From JAHECE01 sp963780675 (GTDB lineage Bacteria; Actinomycetota; Actinomycetes; Actinomycetales; JAHECE01): a stretch of 64,000 nucleotides of DNA. Below are positions 45,329 to 52,310 of this stretch, piece after piece. Position 1 is the first letter of the stretch, and each line of letters begins with the position of its first letter. Both the position numbers and the translations under genes were made by a program. The stretch spans positions 1,178,001 to 1,242,000 of the forward strand of contig CAWACR010000003.1 of NCBI GenBank assembly GCA_963780675.1. Reading direction: 5' to 3'. A model generated the notes under the pieces. That model ran no database searches and was not told the origin of the DNA. It saw only the letters and a program-made list of their open reading frames with translations.

Positions 45329-45390
45329 TGTCGGGCTGACAGGATTTGAACCTGCGACCCCTTGACCCCCAGGTCTCGGCAACCCGTTCA
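45329..45390 (-). repeat. Attachment-like core C: tRNA-Pro(GGG) 3' half
   Basis: Identical to cores A and B. About 60 bases further on, the sequence is interrupted by the IS4 element; its right arm resumes at 47096. Confidence 0.8.
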
Positions 45391-45460
45391 GGGGCGTTCA
45401 TCAGTGTGCGTCGTCGCAGGTCAACCGCATCTGCGAACGATCGCGGACGCCCGCGAACGG

Positions 45461-47094
45461 CAATGCCGCGTAGTTAGGGGTTTCTCCGGCGTCTGGCGTG
45501 TTTCGCCCTGAGTGATCCTTCCGGGCGGCCTGCTCGCCTTGCTGGCGTCCGCGGACGACGGTTCTTTAGGGTGATTTCACCCGGCGTGTCGGGGTCCCTT
45601 GTTCCGCGGGTGGTGGCGGGTTTGTTCGTAGAATTGGTCCGTGGCTGAAACAAGGGGTCCCGGGATCTCGGGGCGTTTGACGGACCATCTTTCCATCGGG
45701 GTGCTCACCGCCACGGTGCCGCGGTTCCTGGTGGACGAGGTCATCTCGGAGTGCAATAGGCGGGAGAAACGGTCCCGGTTGCTGCCGGCGCACGTGGTCG
45801 TGTATTTCGTGATGGCTCTGGCGTTGTTCGCCGACGGGTACGAGGAAGTGATCCGCGCCCTGGTGAACGGGTTGCGGTACGCCCGGACCTGGTCGAGCGG
45901 GTGGGTGGTGCCGACCTCCAGTGCCCTGGCGCAGGCCCGGGCGCGTCTGGGTGAGGAGGTGATGGCCGAGCTGTTCTGGCGGGTGGCGGTGCCGGTGGCC
46001 AAGGCCGGTACCCCGGGGGCGTGGTGCGAGCGGTGGCGGGTGATGGCCATCGACGGGGTCATGCTCGACCTGCCCGACTGCGAGGCGAACCTGGCCGAAT
46101 ACCCCAAGCAGGGCGGAGCCAGCCCCACCCCGTACCCGCAGGCGCGGGTGGTGGCCCTGTCCGAGGTCGGCACCCACGCGATCATCGACGCGCGGATCGG
46201 GTCCATGGCTACCGGTGAGCGGGAACTCGCCACCACAGTGGCCCGCAGCCTCGAGACGGACATGCTCCTGACCGCTGACCGGGGCTTCTACTCCTTCGAG
46301 CTGTGGCGGACCTGCGCCGCGACGGGCGCGGCGCTGCTCTGGCGGCTGCCCAAGACCATGATCCTGCCCGTCCTGGCGGTCCTGCCCGACGGGTCCTCCC
46401 TGTCCCAGGTCCACGCCCCCGGCACCAAACCGGCGACCCCCCGCCCCGTCGACGTCAGCCAGGAGGAGGACCCCGCCACCGCCAAACACCTGTGGGTCCG
46501 CGTCATCGACTACCACGTCGGCACCGACGGCCACGACGGTGACGGCCCCGGCCAGGGCGAGACGTACCGGCTGATCACCACGATCCTGCGCCACGAGGAC
46601 GCCGAAGCCCAGGTGCTGGCCGGCGCCTACGCCCAACGCTGGGAGATCGAGTCAGCCCTGCGCGAGATCCAGTGCGAGCTGCGCACCCCCGGCGCCACCC
46701 TGCGCTCCAAGACCCCACCGATGGTCCGCCAAGAAATCTGGGGCCTGCTCCTGACGCACTATGCGATACGCGCGTTCATGACCGACGCCGTCGATACCGA
46801 CGAAATCGACCCCGACCGGCTACGCACAAGACGCGCACTCAACATCATCCGCCGCACCGTCACCGACGCCGCGGCATTTTCCCCCCGCAGCCCGGAACAA
46901 GCGCCACGCCCGCGCCGTCGCTGAACTCCTCGAACAGCTCAACCCGCCACGACGAAACCGCTCCTACCCCCGCGTCCAAAAACGCGGGCACCGCCACAAA
47001 CTACCCACCAAGAACACCACCCGCCACCGCCAACGAAAACCCGATCGCACCATCCTCATCCAAACCGCCCAGAGCGCCTAACTACGCGGCATTG
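45461..47094. mobile_element. IS4-family insertion sequence splitting attachment-like sequence C
   Basis: Perfect 18-base inverted ends, CAATGCCGCGTAGTTAGG at 45461-45478 and its complement at 47077-47094. Flanking 10-mers CCGCGAACGG (45451-45460) and CCACGAACGG (47095-47104) look like a target duplication with one mismatch; IS4 elements commonly make 9-13 bp duplications. By comparison with copy B, the insertion lies in the CCCACGAACGTGGG inverted repeat. Confidence 0.88.
45641..47081 (+). pseudogene. IS4-family transposase, one frameshift
   Basis: From GTG 45641: an IS4 N-terminal domain (LTDHLSIGVLTATVPRFLVD), then the DDE core with RWRVMAIDGVMLDLPD, LLTADRGFYSFELW (second Asp) and the Y-(2)-R-(3)-E motif in AYAQRWEIESALREIQ. 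The frame ends early at 46924. One extra C in the run TTTTCCCCCC near 46880 explains this: without it the protein continues NKRHARAVAELLEQLNPPRR to a stop at 47081, the normal family tail. So the element is probably intact apart from that base. Confidence 0.88.
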
Positions 47095-47095
47095 C

Positions 47096-47147
47096 CACGA
47101 ACGGGGGCGAAAGCCGCCTGATGGCTACATTCTCGGCTACACGGCGT
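47096..47147. repeat. Right-arm repeat C with paired GGCTACA sites
   Basis: Continuation of attachment-like sequence C after the IS4 element. GGCTACA occurs at 47123-47129 and 47135-47141, 12 bases apart, as in copies A and B, and again a DUF5615 gene ends just beyond. Confidence 0.65.
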
Positions 47148-47161
47148 ATCCGACTGCTCCG

Positions 47162-47533
47162 TCATGGCCGGGTCAAGGGGAGGACGCGTACCCGGGTCCG
47201 GCCCGGGTCGATCGTCACCAGAGCCCCAGCGAGAAGTTCCTCCGCAACCTGGGCAGTCGCGGCGAGCAGCAGGTCGCCGAGCGCCTCCGGGCGCAGATCC
47301 GCCGCGCGGAGCTGGATGACGCTTGGCCCGGAGTGGCCCCGGGCGGCCAGGATCGTGCCGAAGTCGAGGTCGTTCGTGAGGAGGATGGCGCGCTGGTCTG
47401 CGGCGACGGCCATGATGTGCGCGTCGGTCGCCCTCGCATCACCGATCTCGGACCAGTGCGTTGCCTCGTGGCCGGCCGCGCGCAGGAAATCGACCCAGCG
47501 TGGCGACAGGTTCATGTCGACCAGGAGCCTCAT
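47162..47533 (-). CDS. DUF5615 PIN-like toxin (copy 2)
   Basis: A 123-residue homolog of the toxin at 32657-33016, with MRLLVDMNLSPRWVDFLRAA, ADQRAILLTNDLDFGTILAA and the IQLRAADLRPEALGDLLLAA stretch. The TNDLDF acidic motif of the PIN-like site is kept. It is a few residues longer at the C-terminus. It overlaps its antitoxin by four bases. Its placement beside the right-arm repeat mirrors copy 1, so the toxin module seems to belong to the element end rather than to the variable cargo. Confidence 0.85.
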   Translation of the reverse strand: MRLLVDMNLSPRWVDFLRAAGHEATHWSEIGDARATDAHIMAVAADQRAILLTNDLDFGTILAARGHSGPSVIQLRAADLRPEALGDLLLAATAQVAEELLAGALVTIDPGRTRVRVLPLTRP

Positions 47534-47760
47534 GCGCTGGCTAGCGTCACTTCACGCTCTTCGGCCAGCCAGGCCGCATACCGCAGGGCCTGCAGGACGT
47601 CCTCACGCGTGAGGTAGGGGTAGTCGGCGAGCAGCTCATCGATGGACACCCCTGCGCCGATCTGGCCGACGATCATGCCGACCGTGACCCGCATCCCCCT
47701 GATGCAGGCGCGCCCGCCCATCACGCCGGGGTCACGGGTGATCCGATCGAACGGCCCCAT
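47530..47760 (-). CDS. DUF433 antitoxin (copy 2)
   Basis: A 76-residue DUF433 protein from ATG 47760: MGPFDRITRDPGVMGGRACI, then GQIGAGVSIDELLADYPYLT and REDVLQALRYAAWLAEEREV. It differs from copy 1 at a handful of positions, so cross-neutralisation of the two toxins is possible. It is the first gene of the two-cistron module. Confidence 0.85.
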   Translation of the reverse strand: MGPFDRITRDPGVMGGRACIRGMRVTVGMIVGQIGAGVSIDELLADYPYLTREDVLQALRYAAWLAEEREVTLASA

Positions 47761-47879
47761 CTCACCCCTCCCCCACACCTCGTCGCAGCCAGTGTAGGCG
47801 GCGACCCTCCCGGCAACATCCCCGGATCGAGCGCGTCGCGCTGCGCAGACTGGCGATGCTCGATGCGGCGGAGTCTGGG

Positions 47880-48002
47880 CACACCGGCTCACTGCCACGT
47901 CACGGTCCGCGCAGCAAACCCTTCATCTGGACCAAGACCGCCGAACAGATCCTCGAATCCCTCGGACGACTAATACAACGAACTACTGGCGCAGGACACT
48001 AG
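47880..48002 (+). pseudogene. IS630-type transposase, C-terminal remnant
   Basis: A short stretch reads SKPFIWTKTAEQILESLG and ends near RTTGAGH before a stop around 48000. The KPFxWTKTAxxIL motif is the end of IS630/Tc1-type transposases of actinobacteria. Nothing of the DDE domain remains. Confidence 0.5.
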
Positions 48003-48056
48003 GACCCTGCTGGGGGTGTTCCTGCGGCCGTGGAAACGGGGGGGACGAGGGCAGAG

Positions 48057-48914
48057 TCAGAACTCTGGGTCGGGGAAGACAGGGTCACGACCCTCGATGT
48101 AGGCCTTGATCCCTTCGAAGCGGTCGGGGTGCACCACGGAGCGCCAGTGTTGGTCCATCATGATCGCGATCGCCTGCTCCACGGGTTCACCTTGGCCGTT
48201 CTGCACAGCTCGTTTGACGGACTGCACTGCGGTGGGTGAGTTGTCGGCGATCTTGGCGGCGATCGCCAGCACGGCGTCCATCAGCTCGGCCCGCGGGTGC
48301 ACCTCGTTGACCATGCCCAACCGGTGCGCCTCCTGGGCCGTGATCGGCTCCCCGGTCATCAGCATCTGCATCGCCTTACCCGGCGGCAGCAGGCGCGGGA
48401 GGAAGACTGGGGACCCGGCGCCGGCGGACAGGCCGACCATCGCCTCTGGCTGGCCGAAGACGGCGTCGGCGGCGGCGATGATGAAGTCGGTGCTCATCGC
48501 GATCTCACAGCCGCCGCCGTAGGCCATGCCGTGCACGGCGGCAATGATCGGCCTGCGCAGCTGGCGCACCGTGTACACCAGCCGGTCGAACACCTGCCGC
48601 TGGCGCAGCCACTGCTCCTTGGTCATCTGCTTGCGCTGGTAGAGGTCACCGCCGACGGAGAAGGCGCGGTCTCCGGCAGCGGTGAGGACAGCGACCCGCA
48701 CCGAGGGGAGGGCTGCGATGGTCTCGAGCACCTCGATGAACTGCACCGCGAGCTCGGTGGTGATGGCGTTGTCCGCATGCGGACGGTTGAGCGTGATCAC
48801 CGCTACCCGGTCGTCGAGGACGAACTCGAGCAGCACGAGCTGCTCCGGCTCGGGGACGTCCGCGGGAGGCCGGTAGCCAAGCCGCCCCATCCGGGTTTCG
48901 CTGTGGTTGATCAC
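48057..48914 (-). CDS. Enoyl-CoA hydratase/isomerase family protein
   Basis: A 285-residue crotonase-fold enzyme. Visible motifs: VAVITLNRPHADNAITTELA, FSVGGDLYQRKQMTKEQW near the first oxyanion-hole loop, AVHGMAYGGGCEIAMSTDFI for the second, and FGQPEAMVGLSAGAGSPVFL where the catalytic Glu of hydratases lies. Family length is normal and it begins MINHSETRMGRLGYRPPADV, a longer lead than usual. It probably hydrates or isomerises an acyl-CoA; no other acyl-CoA genes are nearby, so the pathway is open. An isolated intact gene within IS debris. Confidence 0.88.
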   Translation of the reverse strand: MINHSETRMGRLGYRPPADVPEPEQLVLLEFVLDDRVAVITLNRPHADNAITTELAVQFIEVLETIAALPSVRVAVLTAAGDRAFSVGGDLYQRKQMTKEQWLRQRQVFDRLVYTVRQLRRPIIAAVHGMAYGGGCEIAMSTDFIIAAADAVFGQPEAMVGLSAGAGSPVFLPRLLPPGKAMQMLMTGEPITAQEAHRLGMVNEVHPRAELMDAVLAIAAKIADNSPTAVQSVKRAVQNGQGEPVEQAIAIMMDQHWRSVVHPDRFEGIKAYIEGRDPVFPDPEF

Positions 48915-49000
48915 GCTTCAACCTCCTTCACGGGCGCCAAGAGCCGACGCCGAGGACATGTGCTCATGCCCCACTATCTCGCCCCACCTGAGATGCGTCC

Positions 49001-49300
49001 TCATACCGCGAGGGTGACCTCATCTCTCACCCCAGGCGGATCAAGAGCACCACCATCAGCGAGGGCCCACCGGGGACTTTCAGTTACGGCAGACAAGGCG
49101 AGCACACCGATCGCGGCGAGGTTGCCGGCCAGGCCGAGGACCCCGAACGCGAGCAGGCCGGGGGCGTTGATCTCCGGTGGGTCGACCAGCCGTTGGATGC
49201 CCTCAACAATCACGAAGGCTCCGACTCCCAGGAGGGCGACGGCTTGGATGCTCGCGGCGAGCACTTCGGCCCGGCCCGTCGCCCAATTGCACCCCGAGAT
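49001..49300 (-). pseudogene. Cation diffusion facilitator, internal fragment
   Basis: About 90 residues, GRAEVLAASIQAVALLGVGA then FVIVEGIQRLVDPPEINAPG and LLAFGVLGLAGNLAAIGVLA, match helices 3 and 4 of CDF (CzcD/ZitB) metal transporters. Helices 1-2 with the first DxxxD site and the C-terminal domain are not found; the tail runs into unrelated sequence. A remnant. Confidence 0.6.
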
Positions 49301-49706
49301 GACCCGGCCGAGCCACCCAGGCGGCCATCGTGTGAACAACTCGAACCTGCTGGGCGCCACCGTACGGCGCAGCCGCCGGGTCAGACCCTCGTGCCAGACC
49401 GCCACGACAGCCTCCGTGGTGGGAACGCGAGGAAGGTCTGGACCGATCCCTCGAACGGCACCAACGGGGCGGGATGGCAGTCCCGGAACTCGCTGCACAA
49501 CTTCACGGCCCGATCGGTGATCCCGTGCACGAGCCAGCGTGCGCCTGCTGGCAGTACTTGCTCGACCCATACCTCGTAGTCGCCCCACGTCTTCCAAGAC
49601 CCACGTCTCAACGGACGTGTCTGGATCGACCGGCATCTATAGCGAGCCCAGACCGCGAACACGTCCTGACCCCGGAACTTGTCAAGGTGGTTGAGGCCAG
49701 CGGGAG
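49301..49706. other. IS-flanked stretch without an assigned gene
   Basis: A minus-strand frame around 49390-49640 contains YEVWVEQVLPAGARWLVHGI and VKLCSEFRDCHPAPLVPFEG, which look protein-like but match nothing I know and have no defined start. It may be a fragment of a gene broken by the neighbouring insertion sequences. Confidence 0.3.
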
Positions 49707-50262
49707 TTAGGCGGCTGGTTGGGACTGGTCTTCGGGCTTGTTGATCCAGGCGGTCTGCGGGAGGTCGAGGATCTTCGGGTCGGTGGTGCCCGTGAATCGT
49801 TCGGGGTGGGCGGCGCGGGCCGCGGCGAGGGTGGCGGTTCGTTGGGCGGCCGTCGTGGCGGCGTGGCCGTAGTGGACGTCGGCGGGGGTGTGCAGGCCGA
49901 TCCCGGCGTGGTGGTGGGCGTGGTTGTAGGCGTCGACGAACTCGGTGAGGAAGGCGCGGGCCTCGCCCAGGGAAGCGAACCGCTCGGGGAAGGTCGGGCC
50001 GTACTTCAGGGTCTTGAACCACGCTTCGGAGTAGGGGTTGTCGTTGGACACGCGGGGCCGGGGGTGGGATCGGGTGACGTTCAGGTCCGATAGGAGTGTC
50101 GCGACGGTCTTGGACGTCATCGAGGTGCCGCGGTCGGCGTGCACGACGTGGGGGATGCCGTGGACACCGAAGACCTCTTTGATCATCTCCTCTGCCAGGA
50201 GGCCGGACTCGTGGGCGTGTACGTGGGCGCCGACGATGTACCGGGTGGAGTGTTCCCGCTTT
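49707..50262 (-). pseudogene. IS3-family transposase OrfB, C-terminal part, interrupted
   Basis: The second half of an IS3 (IS150-like) DDE domain is clear: FGVHGIPHVVHADRGTSMTS with the middle Asp, then RVSNDNPYSEAWFKTLKYGP with the catalytic Glu and FVDAYNHAHHHAGIGLHTPA. Its N-terminal half is cut off exactly where a second IS3 element begins (50263). The missing half is not on the other side of that element, so a deletion accompanied or followed the insertion. Confidence 0.8.
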
Positions 50263-50275
50263 TGTTGACGCGGAT

Positions 50276-51160
50276 TTAGGCTGCCAATTGGTTGATTGAC
50301 CTGATGCCTTGCTCGTATTCCGCCGGGGTGAGGTATCCGAGGGTGGAGTGCCGGCGGCGCGTGTTGTAGTACGTTTCGATCCAGTCGAACGTGGCCTTGC
50401 GGAGGTATTCGATGTCGGGCCACGGGCGGGTGTGGACGAGTTCCTTCTTGTAGGTCGCGAAGAACGACTCGGACACGGCGTTATCGTAACAGATTCCGGT
50501 GCGCCCGAGGGAGCGGACCACGCCGCGGGCGGTGCAGTATTCGGCGAATTCTTTGGATGTGTATTGGGTTCCGCGGTCGCTGTGGAAGATGACGCCGGCC
50601 GCGGGAGCGCGGTGGGTGATCGCCATGGCCAGGGCGTCGGTGACCAGGCTGGTGCGCATGTGGTCGGCCACCGCCCAGCCGACCACGGCGCGGGAGTGCA
50701 GGTCGATGACGGTGGCCAGGTAGGCCCACCCGATCCACGTCCGGACGTAGGTGATGTCGCCGCACCAGCGGGCGTCGCGCTGCGGGGCGGTGAAGTCCCG
50801 CCCGATCAGGTCCGGCGCGCTGACGGGGTGCTCGCCGTGCACCGTGGTCTTCTTCCACGCCCGCGGGTGGCGTCCGGCCAGGCCGGCGGCCCGCATCAGG
50901 CGGAACACCCGCTTGTGGGAGACCCGCCGGCCCGAGGCGGCGAGGTCGGCACGGATCCGACGCACCCCGGGGTTGCCCCGCCCCGCGGCGTGGGCCGCGC
51001 GGATCAGCGTGGTCAGGGTGGCGTCCTCGCGGGCGCGCGCCGAGGCGGCCCGGGCCCGCCAGGCGTAGTACCCGGAGCGGGAGACCCCGAGCTGGGTGCA
51101 CATGAACGTCACGGTGTATGTCGTCGAGGCAGCCCAGTTCGCGATCGCAGCGAATTTCAC
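50276..51160 (-). CDS. IS3-family transposase OrfB
   Basis: A 294-residue integrase-type subunit. It has the HTH_21 region (NPGVRRIRADLAASGRRVSH, then KRVFRLMRAAGLAGR) and the DDE core RDARWCGDITYVRTWIGWAY, GVIFHSDRGTQYTSKEFAEY and ICYDNAVSESFFATYKKELV, all three acidic residues present, ending YYNTRRRHSTLGYLTPAEYE. GTG 51160 overlaps the orfA stop; the real product is probably the OrfAB fusion made by frameshifting. Confidence 0.9.
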   Translation of the reverse strand: MKFAAIANWAASTTYTVTFMCTQLGVSRSGYYAWRARAASARAREDATLTTLIRAAHAAGRGNPGVRRIRADLAASGRRVSHKRVFRLMRAAGLAGRHPRAWKKTTVHGEHPVSAPDLIGRDFTAPQRDARWCGDITYVRTWIGWAYLATVIDLHSRAVVGWAVADHMRTSLVTDALAMAITHRAPAAGVIFHSDRGTQYTSKEFAEYCTARGVVRSLGRTGICYDNAVSESFFATYKKELVHTRPWPDIEYLRKATFDWIETYYNTRRRHSTLGYLTPAEYEQGIRSINQLAA

Positions 51161-51477
51161 TGCTTCCCCTTCGCGAACCAGGTCGCTACTTTTTTTGCGA
51201 ACTCGACCTGCATCTGCAGCTCGGCGATCGTGGCCTTGTCCTGTTTCGATTCCTCCCGCAGGCGGGCCAGCTCGGCCCGTTCGGACTCGGCCAGCGGGGC
51301 GTCCGGGTCTTTCCCGGACTCCGCCTCGTCGCGTGCTTTCTTCACCCATTTCCCCAAGGTCATCTCGTGCACGCCGATATTGCGTGCGACCTCGGCGACC
51401 GACCGGCCGCCCTCGAGGACGAAACCTACGGCCTGGGCCTTGTACTCATCCGTGAACGCACGGCGTGTCGAACCCAT
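51157..51477 (-). CDS. IS3-family transposase OrfA
   Basis: A 106-residue helix-turn-helix protein, MGSTRRAFTDEYKAQAVGFV then SVAEVARNIGVHEMTLGKWV, followed by a leucine-zipper-like helix RAELARLREESKQDKATIAE. OrfA binds the IS ends and regulates transposition. orfB lies in the -1 frame, as in IS3 elements that use programmed frameshifting. Confidence 0.9.
   Translation of the reverse strand: MGSTRRAFTDEYKAQAVGFVLEGGRSVAEVARNIGVHEMTLGKWVKKARDEAESGKDPDAPLAESERAELARLREESKQDKATIAELQMQVEFAKKVATWFAKGKQ
51189..51196 (-). promoter_or_regulatory. Programmed -1 frameshift site A-AAA-AAG of the IS3 element
   Basis: On the minus strand seven A residues are followed by G inside the last part of orfA (codons GCA AAA AAA GTA). 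The A-AAA-AAG heptamer is the standard IS3 slippery site, and orfB is in the required -1 frame. It supports synthesis of an OrfAB transposase. Confidence 0.75.
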
Positions 51478-51510
51478 CGGTGTGACTCCCGATCACTCGG
51501 GGCAACCACC

Positions 51511-51834
51511 ACCCGTGTCCACCAAACCGGGAACGGTCCAACCCGGGTGCACGGCGTCGTGTGCTTCACCGGCATGCTGTCCAACGAGTGGACCGTCCGG
51601 GACTTCTACCCCATCGACTACATCCCCAGCGGCGTCCGCCTGACCGCCTACTCCGGCGAGGCCGGCGACCTACCACCCGAGGTCCTGCAGGACTTCCTCG
51701 ACACCGTCGCCGCCGGCGAGGCCGTCGTCCCCATCCACCGCGTCTACGAACTCGACCAGATCCAACAGGCCCACGCCGAGATGGAAGCCGGCACCACCAC
51801 CGGCAAAATCGTCGTCCTCACCCGCCGACACTGA
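51511..51834 (+). pseudogene. Quinone oxidoreductase/MDR dehydrogenase, C-terminal part
   Basis: Reads VHGVVCFTGMLSNEWTVRDF, then IDYIPSGVRLTAYSGEAGDL and the ending HRVYELDQIQQAHAEMEAGT before TTGKIVVLTRRH, typical for the C-terminal third of zinc-independent quinone oxidoreductases of the MDR family. The catalytic and most of the NADPH-binding domain are missing; the break is at the right end of the IS3 element. Confidence 0.7.
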
Positions 51835-51923
51835 GCGTTCGTCCTGCCACGTCGACGCCGGCGACGCCGCGCCCAACCCACCACTTCACCTGGCCACAGG
51901 GGAATCCCCATCACCCCAGCCAT

Positions 51924-51958
51924 CGTGCCTCGTGCCTCGTGCCTCGTGCCTCGTGCCT
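51924..51958. repeat. Tandem repeat CGTGCCT x5
   Basis: Five perfect 7-base units between the MDR remnant and the outer repeat, in non-coding DNA. A likely length-variable locus. Confidence 0.85.
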
Positions 51959-52042
51959 GACCTTCTGACACCGATCGCCGCCAGAACGGCAGCACTTCGA
52001 CCTGCCGCACTGAACCCGGGGCCGTCGTCGGAGAGAACCGTC

Positions 52043-52291
52043 GACCCGCAGCGAGGAAAGTGCGGGCGTACGTCGGGCGCGCTGCGTGATCGGTCGACAA
52101 ACAGGGGTGCCACCCCTCCCAGGCCCGCCCGGACCTCCACACGCGGGCGCCGCGCACGTCGACCCCTTGACGTTCCGGCAAGGGCGGGAGCACGCTGCAG
52201 GCCTCTGACCTGCACCGACGCAGTTCACCACTCCCCCGCCGTCGAGCACGGTCCGCGACGCCTGTCCATCGCTGTCCGCACCTAACTTCGG
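52043..52291. repeat. Outer direct repeat, right copy (~245 bp)
   Basis: Counterpart of 32151-32395 in the same orientation. It ends about 20 bases before the DUF2252 gene, where chromosomal-type gene content resumes. Together with the left copy it brackets all IS, toxin-antitoxin and attachment-like sequences. Confidence 0.65.
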
Positions 52292-52310
52292 GCCAGGCCA
52301 AGTCGCTCCG

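Larger units (their letters stand above)
50263..51509. mobile_element. IS3-family insertion sequence, apparently intact
   Basis: A 1.25 kb unit with orfA, orfB and a frameshift signal. Ends begin TGTTGACGCGGATTTAGG on the left and, inverted, TGGTTGCCCCGAGTGATCGG on the right, an imperfect repeat with the TG start usual in IS3. Outer flanks differ, so no target duplication is visible, consistent with a later deletion on one side. Confidence 0.78.

Noticed and set aside
47200..47520. Plus-strand ORFs over the toxin genes at 32.7 and 47.3 kb
   Set aside because: They are shadows; the minus-strand frames carry the conserved DUF5615 and DUF433 sequences in both copies.
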